Counted from the stretch's first letter, positions 36,019 to 45,023 are shown. The stretch is 64,000 bases of DNA from Hyphomicrobiales bacterium (GCA_900473805.1 UCMS01000032.1:101319-165318), one strand, 5' to 3'. A program made the numbers and translations. Notes: a model not told the origin generated them from the sequence alone.

Positions 36019-37422
36019 ATGGCGGAAAAACTCGGAATCATGGTCTGTGGCCACGGCAGCCGCAATCAGAACGCGGCGAAGGAATTCGCCGTGATCGCGG
36101 AGGCGCTGCGTGCCCGCAATCCCGATATGCCGGTCGAATATGGCTATCTCGAATTCTGCAACCCGGTAATCTCCGCCGGCCTCGACAGCCTGCGCGAGCA
36201 GGGCGTGACCCGCGTATTGGCGGTTCCCGGCATGCTCTTTGCCGCCGGCCACGCCAAAAACGATATCCCCTCGGTGCTCAACACCTATCAGGCGCAGCAC
36301 AAGGATTTCGTCATCAATTACGGCCGTGAGCTCGGCATCGACCTGAAGATGATCCGGGCTGCCGGTGATCGTATCCAGACAGCCGTCGACGAGGCGAACG
36401 AAACGCTCGGCTTCGTCGATAAGCACGAGACGCTGCTGATGGTCGTGGGTCGCGGCTCGTCCGATCCGGACGCCAATTCCAACGCCACCAAGGTCATGCG
36501 CATGCTCTGGGAAGGCATGGGCTTCGGCTGGGGCGAAACCTGTTATTCGGGCGTCACCTTCCCGCTGGTCGAGCCGGGCCTGACCCATGCCGCCAAGCTT
36601 GGCTACAAGCGCATCGTCGTCTTCCCCTATTTCCTCTTCACCGGCGTCCTGGTGAAGCGCATCTACAGCTATACCGACGAGGTCGCGGCGCGGCATCCGG
36701 AGATCCAGTTCGTCAAGGCGAGCTATTTGAACGACCACCCGCTGGTGCTCGATGCCTTCCAGGATCGCGTCAGGGAGATCCTTGAAGGCGCGGCAGTGAT
36801 GAACTGCCAGATGTGCAAATATCGCGAACAGGTGCTCGGTTTCGAAGCCGATGTCGGCCAGCCGCAGGAAAGCCACCATCACCATGTCGAAGGCATTGGC
36901 GGCGGGCTGGAAAACTGTCCCTGCAAGGGCGATTGCGATGCCTCCTGCCGCGACCCCGATTTCTGTCGCGAGCATGGTCTGCCCTGGACGCCGGTGCACA
37001 GCCATGCCGAACCGGCACCGTTGAAGCCTGTACCGGTCGAGCCAGCCTTCGACTATGCGCCGTCCTTCACCCTTGGCGGCAAATATGCTGCTCTCAAGGA
37101 CAAGACGCCGGATGCCGATCTGCAGGCTGTGATGGACGCGCCGTCCTCGGGCAACGCAGCCCATCACGAGCATGGCCCGAATTGTGGCTGCGGCCACCAC
37201 GACCATGATCATGGACACGACCACAACCATGCCGATGGCCATGACCATGGGCACCATCACCACCATGATGCCCATGATCACGGCCACCATCATCATGGTC
37301 ACGATCACGGACATGATCATGCCCATGACCATGGCCATGCGCATGGCCACGACCATCACCACGCGCCTTACCCCCATGCGGACCATCCGCTGGGGCCAAA
37401 GTCGATGCAGAAGAAAAAGTAA
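36019..37422 (+). CDS. cbiX: Sirohydrochlorin cobaltochelatase CbiX-like, with Cys motifs and a long His-rich tail
   Basis: The 467-residue protein has two CbiX domains. The first has LGIMVCGHGSRNQNAAKEFA and LAVPGMLFAAGHAKNDIPSV, and the second has LLMVVGRGSSDPDANSNATK and RIVVFPYFLFTGVLVKRI. After them come MNCQMCKYREQVLGF near residue 261 and a Cys cluster (CPCKGDCDASC, about 300-310), possibly an Fe-S site. A tail of about 75 residues (382-455) holds about 37 histidines. It may chelate cobalt into the ring or store cobalt. GGGAGG is 9 bases upstream of the ATG. The stop overlaps the next start (TAATG). Confidence 0.88.
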   Translation: MAEKLGIMVCGHGSRNQNAAKEFAVIAEALRARNPDMPVEYGYLEFCNPVISAGLDSLREQGVTRVLAVPGMLFAAGHAKNDIPSVLNTYQAQHKDFVINYGRELGIDLKMIRAAGDRIQTAVDEANETLGFVDKHETLLMVVGRGSSDPDANSNATKVMRMLWEGMGFGWGETCYSGVTFPLVEPGLTHAAKLGYKRIVVFPYFLFTGVLVKRIYSYTDEVAARHPEIQFVKASYLNDHPLVLDAFQDRVREILEGAAVMNCQMCKYREQVLGFEADVGQPQESHHHHVEGIGGGLENCPCKGDCDASCRDPDFCREHGLPWTPVHSHAEPAPLKPVPVEPAFDYAPSFTLGGKYAALKDKTPDADLQAVMDAPSSGNAAHHEHGPNCGCGHHDHDHGHDHNHADGHDHGHHHHHDAHDHGHHHHGHDHGHDHAHDHGHAHGHDHHHAPYPHADHPLGPKSMQKKK

Positions 37423-38327
37423 TGCCGCTCTTCGATCGCATCCTGATCGTCGACTGGTCGGGGGCCGGGCAACCGGTCACCGGCAAGAACTCGCTCTGGG
37501 CGTGCCTCGCCCGGCGCGAGGGCGATGGCCATGCGATCGAGTGGATCGAGAATTTCTCGACCCGTCATGCCTTCATGCAGCGACTGGATGCGGTGGTCGG
37601 CGCAGCGGTCATCGAAGGCCAACGCCTGCTCTGCGGATTCGACTTCGCCTTCGGCTATCCGGCCGGCACCGCCGAACGGCTGACGGGGAAGGCCAACTGG
37701 CGAGCCCTTTGGCGCAAGATCGGCGACGAGATCGAGGATGCGCCTGACAACCGCAACAACCGCTTCGATCTCGCCTCGCGCTGGAACGCCACGCATTTTG
37801 CAGGTGAACCGCGCTTCTGGGGACGGCCGCATCAGCATGTGTATCCGGCACTGGACCCGAAACGACCAGCCGCGCCGACCTCTGCGCCGCTCTGCCTGCG
37901 CCAGTCGGAACGCTTTGCCAAGGGCGCGAAGGCGGTGTGGCAACTGGCTTATAACGGATCCGTCGGCAGCCAGACTTTGCTTGGTATCGCCCGGCTTTCG
38001 CGCTTCCTGAATGAGAGTGGCCACGGTGAACACGTCGCCGTCTGGCCATTCGAGACAGGCTTTGGCACCACTTTCGAGAAGCCGGTCGTCTTTGCAGAGA
38101 TCTATCCCTCGCTCTTTACGCTGACCTCACGGGACGAGGTGAAGGACCAGGCGCAGGTTCGTACTGTCGCTGAGGCTTTCGCTCGCTTCGATGCGGATGG
38201 GCGGCTTGCAACGCTGCTGGATCGACCGCCCATGCTATCGGACGAACAGGTTGCGACATCGCTTGCCGAGGAGGGCTGGGTGCTCGGGATCGGGCATCGG
38301 GAACTTGCGACGGAGCTGGCCGCATGA
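37422..38327 (+). CDS. Unknown 301-aa protein of the cobalamin operon (DUF429-like motifs)
   Basis: The product starts MPLFDRILIVDWSGAGQPVT. It shows DWSGA, GFDFAFGYPAG and FAEIYPSL, motifs that recall the RNase-H-like DUF429 fold (D..., G-D-P and E-Y-P patterns). No metal-chelatase or methyltransferase motif is visible. It overlaps cbiX by one base and cobH by 4 bases, so it is translated as part of the operon. In some rhizobial clusters cobG precedes cobH; this protein does not resemble that Fe-S enzyme. The function is unknown. Confidence 0.7.
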   Translation: MPLFDRILIVDWSGAGQPVTGKNSLWACLARREGDGHAIEWIENFSTRHAFMQRLDAVVGAAVIEGQRLLCGFDFAFGYPAGTAERLTGKANWRALWRKIGDEIEDAPDNRNNRFDLASRWNATHFAGEPRFWGRPHQHVYPALDPKRPAAPTSAPLCLRQSERFAKGAKAVWQLAYNGSVGSQTLLGIARLSRFLNESGHGEHVAVWPFETGFGTTFEKPVVFAEIYPSLFTLTSRDEVKDQAQVRTVAEAFARFDADGRLATLLDRPPMLSDEQVATSLAEEGWVLGIGHRELATELAA

Positions 38328-38968
38328 CTGCCTCCCTCGACTACATCCGCGACCCCGCTGAAATCTATCGCCAGTCCTTCGCCACCATCCGCGAGGAAGC
38401 GTCCCTCGACCGCTTCCCCACGGTCATGCAGCCGCTGGTCATCCGCCTCATTCATGCCTGCGGCATGGTCGATCTCGCCGATGATATAAGCTGGTCTGGC
38501 GGTGCCTTCGAAGCCGGTGCCGCAGCGCTGGAAAAGGGTGCCCCGGTTCTGGTCGATGTCGAAATGGTCCGCCACGGCGTGATCCGCCGCCTGCTGCCGG
38601 CCGAAAACGAGATCCTCTGCCTCCTGAACGACGAGCGCGTGCGCCCGAAGGCGGAGGAGATCGGAAATACACGCTCCGCCGCCCAGGTCGACCTCTGGGA
38701 CGAACATCTAGCAGGTGCTGTGGTCGCCATCGGCAATGCGCCGACGGCGCTTTTCCGCCTGCTGGAACGCATCGATGCCGGCGCGCCGGAGCCGGCGATC
38801 ATCCTCGGCTTTCCCGTCGGCTTCGTGGGGGCCGCCGAAAGCAAGGACGAATTGATCGCGAATTCCAGAGCCATTCCCTATATCGCGGTGCGCGGTCGCC
38901 GGGGTGGCTCGGCCATGGCCTCTGCCGCTGTCAACGCCTTGGCGGGAGGGCTCGGCACCAATGTCTGA
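38324..38968 (+). CDS. cobH: Precorrin-8X methylmutase CobH
   Basis: The 214-residue protein has LVIRLIHACGMVDLADDI with the catalytic His, plus GFPVGFVGAAESKDEL and IAVRGRRGGSAMASAAVNAL, typical of CobH/CbiC. It moves a methyl group from C-11 to C-12 to form hydrogenobyrinic acid. It overlaps the preceding gene by 4 bases and cobL by 8 bases. Confidence 0.96.
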   Translation: MTASLDYIRDPAEIYRQSFATIREEASLDRFPTVMQPLVIRLIHACGMVDLADDISWSGGAFEAGAAALEKGAPVLVDVEMVRHGVIRRLLPAENEILCLLNDERVRPKAEEIGNTRSAAQVDLWDEHLAGAVVAIGNAPTALFRLLERIDAGAPEPAIILGFPVGFVGAAESKDELIANSRAIPYIAVRGRRGGSAMASAAVNALAGGLGTNV

Positions 38969-40202
38969 TGCGTCCCACACGCCCTGGCTCACCATCATCG
39001 GCATCGGCGACAACGGGCTCGAAAGCCTGACGCCCGAGGCGCAGGCGATCGTCTGGCAGGCGGAAACGCTCGTCATCGGCGAGCGGCTGGATGCGGTCAT
39101 CGACGGATCAAGCCTGCCGGATCTGAAACGCATCCTCACCTGGGGCGCGGGCTTCCGGGAGACGCTTTCTGAAATCTTGAAACTGCGCGGCACGCCGGTC
39201 ACGGTGCTCGCCACCGGCGACCCCATGCATTTCGGCATCGGCGCGACGCTTCGACGCTATGTCGCCGCCGAAGAGATGTTCGTGCTACCGAGCCCGTCGG
39301 CCTTTTCGCTCGCCGCTTCCCGGCTTGGCTGGCCGCTGCAATCGGTGACGCAGATCTCGCTGCATGGCCGCCCGCTGGCTTTCCTCAACCGGCATGTTAT
39401 GCCGCGTGCTCGCATCCTGGCTCTGACCTCGGACGCCTCCACCGTGCAGGCCGCAGCCGTCCTCCTCGCCGAGCGCGGCTTCGGCGCCTCCGTTCTGCAT
39501 GTGCTCGAACATATGGGCGGGACGAAAGAGCGCTTGTTGCGCATGACGGCGCTGGAAATGGCCGAGACCTGCCCTGAGATCTCGGATTTCAACACACTCG
39601 CCATCGACTGCGCCTGGGATGGACCTTTGCTGGCACCCGTGCCGGGTCTGCCGGACGAGGCCTTCCGCCATGACGGACAGCTCACGAAACGCGAGGTCCG
39701 TGCGGCAACGCTGGCCCAGCTTGCGCCCTTCCCCAATGCCCGTCTCTGGGATGTCGGCGCCGGCTGCGGCTCGATTGCGATTGAATGGATGCGATCAGGC
39801 ATGGGCACCAGGGCGATCGCGATCGAGGCCAAGCCCGAACGGCTGACGATGATCCGCGAGAATGCCGAATTTCTCGGCGTGCCCGATCTCGACATCGTCG
39901 AGGGGGAGGCGCCGGTCGTTCTCGCGGGTTTGAAGACCCCGGACGTGATCTTCATCGGCGGCGGCATCAGCGGCGAGGGACTGTTTGAAGCCTGCTGGGC
40001 AGCGCTTGCCCCCGGCGGGCGGCTGGTCGCGAACGCCGTAACGATCGAAGGCGAGGCCAAACTTGTCGAGCTTCGCAGCCGCCACGGTGGTGATCTCTCC
40101 CGCATTCAGGTGGCGCGCGCCGCACCTGTCGGCCGCTATTGCGGCTGGAAGTCGCTCATGCCGGTCACGATGTGGACGGTCGTGAAGGGGGAGGGCGCAT
40201 GA
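38961..40202 (+). CDS. cobL: Precorrin-6Y C5,15-methyltransferase (decarboxylating) CobL
   Basis: The 413-residue bifunctional enzyme has an N-terminal CbiE domain (WLTIIGIGDNGLESLTPEAQ and VLATGDPMHFGIGATL). Its C-terminal CbiT domain has RAATLAQLAPFPNARLWDVG, AGCGSIAIEW and FIGGGISGEGLFEACW. It methylates C-5 and C-15 and decarboxylates. ATG 38961 follows GGGAGGG; earlier in-frame ATG codons lie in cobH. A spacer of about 157 bases with a repeat element separates it from cobI. Confidence 0.95.
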   Translation: MSDASHTPWLTIIGIGDNGLESLTPEAQAIVWQAETLVIGERLDAVIDGSSLPDLKRILTWGAGFRETLSEILKLRGTPVTVLATGDPMHFGIGATLRRYVAAEEMFVLPSPSAFSLAASRLGWPLQSVTQISLHGRPLAFLNRHVMPRARILALTSDASTVQAAAVLLAERGFGASVLHVLEHMGGTKERLLRMTALEMAETCPEISDFNTLAIDCAWDGPLLAPVPGLPDEAFRHDGQLTKREVRAATLAQLAPFPNARLWDVGAGCGSIAIEWMRSGMGTRAIAIEAKPERLTMIRENAEFLGVPDLDIVEGEAPVVLAGLKTPDVIFIGGGISGEGLFEACWAALAPGGRLVANAVTIEGEAKLVELRSRHGGDLSRIQVARAAPVGRYCGWKSLMPVTMWTVVKGEGA

Positions 40203-40214
40203 CATTGCGACTTG

Positions 40215-40334
40215 GCCCCTCATCCCACTGCCGGGACCTTCTCCCCGTGAACGGGGAAAAGGAGGCAAAACGCGGGCCGCACCGGCCTTCTCCCCGCTTG
40301 CGGGGAGAAGGTGCCCGAAGGGCGGATGAGGGGC
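40215..40334. repeat. Rhizobial mosaic palindromic element between cobL and cobI
   Basis: The 120-base element has inverted ends, GCCCCTCATCC (40215-40225) and GGATGAGGGGC (40324-40334). Inside are CTTCTCCCCGTGAACGGGGA and the perfect hairpin CTTCTCCCCGCTTGCGGGGA ending GAAG. Size and layout resemble the intergenic mosaic elements (RIME type) of Rhizobium. It is in the operon spacer and could affect mRNA stability. Confidence 0.8.
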
Positions 40335-40359
40335 AATTAGCAATCCAGGAGCAGTCCAC

Positions 40360-41097
40360 ATGACCGGTAAACTCTATGGCCTCGGCCTTGGCCCCGGCGA
40401 TCCGGAACTGCTGACGCTGAAGGCACATCGCATCCTGACGAGCTGCCCGGTGGTGGCCTATCCGGCGCCCGATACCGGCCCGAGCTTTGCCCGCCAGATC
40501 GCGGCTCCCTATCTGACCGCCGCCCAGCTGGAGGTGCCGATCATCGTACCGATGCGCGTCGAGCGCTTCCCGGCACAGGACATCTATACCCAGGCCGCCG
40601 AGACGCTGTCGCATCATCTCGATGCCGGCTCCGATGTCGCCGTGCTCTGCGAGGGCGACCCCTTCTTCTACGGCTCCTTCATGTATCTCTTCGAGCGGCT
40701 GGCCGACCGTTATCCGACCGAGGTGGTGCCGGGTGTCTCCTCGATGATGGCTGCCGCCGCGGGTCTCGGTCGGCCGCTCGCGGCCCGCAACGACGTCCTG
40801 ACAGTGCTGCCGGGACCTCTCTCGGATCAAGAATTGGCGGCCCGCATCGAAGCCTCCGGCGCCGTCGCGATCATCAAGCTCGGCCGGCATTTCGCCCGCA
40901 TTCGCGCGCTGATCGAAAGCCTCGGGCTGACCGCGCAGGCGGGGTATGCGGAGCGCGTCAGCCTTGCGGAACAGAAGCTCACGCCGCTTGCCGAGGTGTC
41001 CGAGGACACCGCTCCCTATTTCTCGATGATTTTGATCTATAAGGGCGACGAGCGCTGGCATCCGGCGCTTGCCAAAACGCTTGGAAATGCGGTGTGA
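40360..41097 (+). CDS. cobI: Precorrin-2 C20-methyltransferase CobI
   Basis: The 245-residue SAM-dependent methyltransferase has the family start LYGLGLGPGDPELLTLKAHR. It also has CEGDPFFYGSFMYLFERLAD and VVPGVSSMMAAAAGLGRPLA, the usual precorrin methylase blocks. It methylates precorrin-2 at C-20. The stop overlaps the start of the CbiG-CobJ gene by 4 bases. Confidence 0.95.
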   Translation: MTGKLYGLGLGPGDPELLTLKAHRILTSCPVVAYPAPDTGPSFARQIAAPYLTAAQLEVPIIVPMRVERFPAQDIYTQAAETLSHHLDAGSDVAVLCEGDPFFYGSFMYLFERLADRYPTEVVPGVSSMMAAAAGLGRPLAARNDVLTVLPGPLSDQELAARIEASGAVAIIKLGRHFARIRALIESLGLTAQAGYAERVSLAEQKLTPLAEVSEDTAPYFSMILIYKGDERWHPALAKTLGNAV

Positions 41098-42938
41098 TGA
41101 CGGACATCGCCGCATCACCGGCCAAACCGGTCGTCGTTATCCTGAGTGAGGCCGCCGCTTCGCTGGGCCGCCGCATCGCGACGGACATCGGCGGCGAACT
41201 GCATGGTGCTGCCGCCCGCGTCGAGGAGGCAGATCTGCGCTTTGCATCTGCCAAGGACCATGTCCAGGCGCTGTTTGCCGCCGGCCGGCCGATCGTTGCC
41301 GTCATGGCATCCGGTGCCTTGATCCGGCTGCTCGCCCCGCTGCTCTCCGATAAGCACACCGAGCCTCCAGTACTGGCCGTTGCCGAGGATGGCTGCTCCG
41401 TTGTGCCACTGCTCGGCGGTCACCACGGCGCCAATCATCTCGCGCGGAAGATTGCCTCCGCCCTCGGTGCCCATGCTGCGATCACCACAGCCGGCGATCT
41501 CAAGTTTGGCGTGGCACTCGATCAGCCGCCAGAAGGCTATGTGCTTGCCAATCCTGACAAGGCCAAGGCCGTCATGGCCGAACTTGTGGCCGGCACTGGC
41601 GCCCGGCTCGAGGGTGCATCTGCCACCTGGCTCACCCATTCACGACTTTCATTCCAACAAGAGGCCCGCGTGACGCTCTCCGTGACCGACCAACAGAAGA
41701 CCGCAGGCGAGCTGGAACTCGTCTATCATCCGAAGACGCTGGTGCTCGGCATGGGCTGCGAGCGGCATGCAAAGCCGGAAGAAGCCATCGCACTCGCCGA
41801 GGAAGCGCTCGCAAAGGGTGGTTTCGCGAGGGAAAGCCTGGCGGCCATCTGCTCGATCGACCTGAAGGCGGACGAGACGGCGATCCATGCGGTGGCCGCC
41901 CATTTCCGCGTGCCGGCCCGTTTCTTCACGGCAGCCACGCTCGAAGCCGAGGCGCCGCGCCTGAAGAACCCCTCCGAAGTCGTCTTCGCCGAAGTCGGCT
42001 GCCACGGCGTGGCGGAAGGGGCAGCATTGGCGGCGGTCGGCGCGGCGGGCGAACTCGTCGTCGAAAAGATCAAGTCGAAGGGCGCAACGGCCGCCATCGC
42101 AAGGGCCGCCGACATCGTTGAGCCTGATGCCATTGGCCGTGCCCGCGGCACGCTTTTCGTCGTCGGCATCGGTCCGGGCTCGGACGGCTGGCGGTCGCCG
42201 GAGGTGTCGCGCATGGTCCAGGCCTCGACCGATCTTGTCGGCTATTCGCTCTATCTCGACCTGCTAGGTCCGCTCGCCGACGGCAAGACCCGCCATGACT
42301 TTGACCTCGGCAAGGAAGAGGCGCGCGTCGTGCATGCCATGGAACTGGCCGGGCAGGGGAAAACGGTGGCGCTGGTCTGCTCTGGCGATGCCGGCATCTA
42401 TGCCATGGCAACGCTGGTTTTCGAGCTCTTCGACAAGGGCGGCATTACCGATGCCGCAAGCCGCATCGAAGTGCAGGTCTCGCCGGGCATCTCCGCACTC
42501 CAGGCCGCCGCCGCCCGAATCGGCGCGCCGCTCGGCCATGATTTCTGCACCATCTCGCTTTCGGATCTTCTGACCCCCTGGGAGCATATCCAGCGCCGGG
42601 TGAAGGCGGCAGGCGAGGGCGATTTCGTCATCGCCTTCTACAATCCGGTCTCGATGAAGCGCCGCACGCAGCTCGCCTACGCCCGCGACGAATTGCTGAA
42701 ATATCGCCCGGCCACGACCCCGGTCATTCTCGCCACCAATCTCGGTCGTGAGGGCGAAAACGTCCGCACTGTGCCGCTGGGCGAGTTGAACGTCGACGAT
42801 GTCGACATGCTGACCGTCGTGGTGGTCGGCTCGTCCGAGAGCCGGACGGTGACGACAGGCGACGGCAAGACCTGGGTTTACACGCCTCGTGGTTATTCGG
42901 GGAAGGCAGACAGTGGCATGAAGGGAAATGAAGCATGA
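41094..42938 (+). CDS. cobJ: CbiG - CobJ fusion, precorrin-3B C17-methyltransferase
   Basis: The 614-residue protein has two parts. Residues 1 to about 340 resemble CbiG (VAVMASGALIRLLAPLLSDK, GGHHGANHLARKIA, LGMGCERHAKPEEA and VVFAEVGCHGVAEGAALA). Residues of about 350-610 are CobJ (GTLFVVGIGPGSDGWRSPEV, CSGDAGIYAMA and FYNPVSMKRRTQL). CobJ methylates C-17 with ring contraction. CbiG in the anaerobic route opens the lactone, so its presence here is likely a fused relic or accessory domain, a layout common in rhizobia. It overlaps cobM by 4 bases. Confidence 0.93.
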   Translation: MMTDIAASPAKPVVVILSEAAASLGRRIATDIGGELHGAAARVEEADLRFASAKDHVQALFAAGRPIVAVMASGALIRLLAPLLSDKHTEPPVLAVAEDGCSVVPLLGGHHGANHLARKIASALGAHAAITTAGDLKFGVALDQPPEGYVLANPDKAKAVMAELVAGTGARLEGASATWLTHSRLSFQQEARVTLSVTDQQKTAGELELVYHPKTLVLGMGCERHAKPEEAIALAEEALAKGGFARESLAAICSIDLKADETAIHAVAAHFRVPARFFTAATLEAEAPRLKNPSEVVFAEVGCHGVAEGAALAAVGAAGELVVEKIKSKGATAAIARAADIVEPDAIGRARGTLFVVGIGPGSDGWRSPEVSRMVQASTDLVGYSLYLDLLGPLADGKTRHDFDLGKEEARVVHAMELAGQGKTVALVCSGDAGIYAMATLVFELFDKGGITDAASRIEVQVSPGISALQAAAARIGAPLGHDFCTISLSDLLTPWEHIQRRVKAAGEGDFVIAFYNPVSMKRRTQLAYARDELLKYRPATTPVILATNLGREGENVRTVPLGELNVDDVDMLTVVVVGSSESRTVTTGDGKTWVYTPRGYSGKADSGMKGNEA

Positions 42939-43714
42939 CCGTCTATTTCATCGGCGCCGGTCCCGGAGCCCCCGATCTGATCACCGTACGCGGCCTACGG
43001 CTCATCGAGCGCTGCCCGGTCTGCCTTTATGCCGGCTCGCTGGTGCCGGAGGAGATCGTCAAGGCGGCGCCCGAGGATGCACTCGTCAAGGACACCGCCC
43101 CGATGCATCTCGACGAGATCGTCGCCGATATGGTGGCAGCCCATGAACGCGGCGAAGATGTCGCCCGTGTGCATTCCGGCGATCCCTCGATCTATGGCGC
43201 GATCGCCGAACAGATGCGTCGTCTTGATGCGGCAGGCATTCCCTATGACGTCGTCCCCGGCGTGCCGGCCTTTGCGGCGACCGCTGCACGGCTGAAGACC
43301 GAGCTCACGCTTCCTGAAATCGCCCAGACGGTCATCGTCACCCGCACAGAGATGAAGGCATCCTCGATGCCGGAGTTCGAGACGCTGGAAATTTTGGGCA
43401 AGTCGCGGGCGACGCTTGCGATCCACCTGTCGATTCGCAATCTCACCCATATCCGCGATACGCTGACGCCCTATTACGGCGAAGACTGCCCGGTCGTCAT
43501 TGCCTATCGCTCCACCTGGCCGGATGAACTCTTCATCCGCACGACGCTGAAGGATATGGCCGAGGAAGTGCGCAGGGCGAAGATCACCCGGACGGCGCTG
43601 ATCATGGTCGGCAAGGTGTTCGGGCATGTGGAGTTTCGCGACAGCGACCTCTACAACTCCGATTTCAGCCATGTCCTGCGCAATGTCGGGAAAAAGAAGA
43701 AGGCCAGCGCCTGA
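42935..43714 (+). CDS. cobM: Precorrin-4 C11-methyltransferase CobM
   Basis: The 259-residue SAM methyltransferase has VYFIGAGPGAPDLITVRGLR, HSGDPSIYGAIAEQMRRLDA and YDVVPGVPAFAATAARL, all typical of CobM/CbiF. It methylates C-11. It is the last cob gene here. cobK and cobG are not seen beside it. Confidence 0.96.
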   Translation: MTVYFIGAGPGAPDLITVRGLRLIERCPVCLYAGSLVPEEIVKAAPEDALVKDTAPMHLDEIVADMVAAHERGEDVARVHSGDPSIYGAIAEQMRRLDAAGIPYDVVPGVPAFAATAARLKTELTLPEIAQTVIVTRTEMKASSMPEFETLEILGKSRATLAIHLSIRNLTHIRDTLTPYYGEDCPVVIAYRSTWPDELFIRTTLKDMAEEVRRAKITRTALIMVGKVFGHVEFRDSDLYNSDFSHVLRNVGKKKKASA

Positions 43715-43816
43715 GGGCTCGTCTTTTCGCCGTCACGCTTCGGGTCTATGGTCGCGCCCGCTCGGCAAACGTCGCTTAGCAACACGTCAAGAACAACAAC
43801 AAGAAAAGGTTCTTCC

Positions 43817-44782
43817 ATGCATAAGGTCATCTTCGATACGGATCCGGGCGTTGACGACGCCATGGCGCTCCTCTTCCTGCACCATCATCCGGAGATCGAC
43901 CTCCTCGGCATCACAACGGTTTTCGGCAATGCCGAAATCGACGTGACCACGCGCAATGCGCTGTTTTTGAAGCGCGAGTGGAAGATTGATGCGCCCGTCG
44001 CCCGCGGCGCCGGCGAGACGTTCCTTCCGCATCGTGTCAGCCACGAGCCGCCGAAATTCATCCATGGCGATGACGGGCTTGGCAATATCGGCGTGCCCGA
44101 AGTGACGGATGTGCATCCCGATCCGCGCCCTGCCCATCGCTTCATCGTCGAGACGGTCCGCGCCAATCCGGGCGAGGTGACCATCGTCGCCGTCGGTCGC
44201 ATGACCAATCTTGCCAATGCGCTGAAGGAAGACCCGGAGATCGTCAATCTCGTCAAGGAGATTGTCATCATGGGCGGCGCATTCGACGTCAACGGCAACG
44301 TGACGCCGGCCGCCGAAGCCAATATCCATGGTGACCCGGAAGCAGCTGACGTCGTGATGACTGCCCGCTGGCCGGTCGTCGTCGTTGGACTTGATGTCAC
44401 CATGCAGACGGTCATGACGCGTTCGCAGCTCGCCGATATCCGCGATGCCGCCGGCACCAGCCGCGCGCGCCTGCTCTTCGACCTCTCGCAGTTCTACATC
44501 AATTTCTACGAGGGCCTGGTCGATGACGGCATGGTCGTGCATGACAGCTGCGCTTGCGTCTACGTCGTGGCGCCGGAACTCTTCAAGACCCGCAGCGGTG
44601 TGATCCGGGTCGTTTGCGGCGGCATTGCCGATGGCCAGACGATCCAGAAGCCGGATGGCCGTGGTTTCGGTCCCTCCGACTGGGACGGTGACCTGCCGAG
44701 CCAGAAGATCTGCACGGAGATCGACGCACCGGCCGTGCTCAGGCTCATTCACGACGTGATCGTTGCAGTCCGGGAGGACTGA
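43817..44782 (+). CDS. Inosine/uridine-preferring nucleoside hydrolase family protein
   Basis: The 321-residue protein begins MHKVIFDTDPGVDDAMALLF, with the calcium-binding DTDPGVDD at residues 7-14. It also contains VAVGRMTNLANALKEDPEI and VIMGGAFDVNGNVTPAAEAN. It splits the N-glycosidic bond of nucleosides in salvage. ATG 43817 has AAAAGG upstream; longer frames from 43748 are not supported. It is a single gene with its own terminator. Confidence 0.92.
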   Translation: MHKVIFDTDPGVDDAMALLFLHHHPEIDLLGITTVFGNAEIDVTTRNALFLKREWKIDAPVARGAGETFLPHRVSHEPPKFIHGDDGLGNIGVPEVTDVHPDPRPAHRFIVETVRANPGEVTIVAVGRMTNLANALKEDPEIVNLVKEIVIMGGAFDVNGNVTPAAEANIHGDPEAADVVMTARWPVVVVGLDVTMQTVMTRSQLADIRDAAGTSRARLLFDLSQFYINFYEGLVDDGMVVHDSCACVYVVAPELFKTRSGVIRVVCGGIADGQTIQKPDGRGFGPSDWDGDLPSQKICTEIDAPAVLRLIHDVIVAVRED

Positions 44783-44805
44783 GCCGCGCCGCCGAGCAGA
44801 CAAAG

Positions 44806-44845
44806 AAAAACCCCGGATCTACCTGCAGATCCGGGGTTTTTTTTA
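44806..44845 (+). terminator. Intrinsic terminator after the nucleoside hydrolase gene
   Basis: CCCCGGATCT (44811-44820) pairs with AGATCCGGGG (44827-44836) across a 6-base loop and is followed by eight T residues. The A-run on the left makes it usable from the opposite strand too. Confidence 0.92.
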
Positions 44846-44876
44846 TCTATTCTGGTCCGGCCGAAGCCGGGGCCGA

Positions 44877-45023
44877 TCAGCCGTTGACGGCGTGACGCGC
44901 AACGCGACGGATGTCTTCGCGGCCGATACCGAGGTCACGCAGTTCGCGGTCCGACATGCGGCCGAGTTCGGTGATGGTCTGACGATACTTGCGCCAGTTG
45001 TTGAGCGAGCGAGCGATGTTCAT
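44877..45023 (-). CDS. DUF1127 (YjiS-like) small protein
   Basis: The 48-residue basic protein MNIARSLNNWRKYRQTITEL then GRMSDRELRDLGIGREDIRR is a clear DUF1127 member. Such proteins are short, Arg-rich and often stress-induced. In Rhodobacter one (CcaF1) is an RNA-binding protein encoded next to CCUCCUCCC-loop sRNAs. The same neighbourhood is seen here. GAGGTAGACCC gives the ribosome site, and a heat-shock-type promoter lies about 60-90 bases upstream. Confidence 0.9.
   Translation of the reverse strand: MNIARSLNNWRKYRQTITELGRMSDRELRDLGIGREDIRRVARHAVNG

Noticed and set aside
35659..37386. N-terminal extension of the TSUP frame, rich in Met, Val and Ala
   Set aside because: It is the reverse reading of the His-rich cbiX tail (CAT/ATG repeats). 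The transporter starts at about 35658.
37160..37390. A short tandem repeat region that might suggest a CRISPR or minisatellite
   Set aside because: The CAT/GAC/CAC pattern is the coding of a His/Asp/Gly tail in frame with cbiX; there are no uniform spacers.
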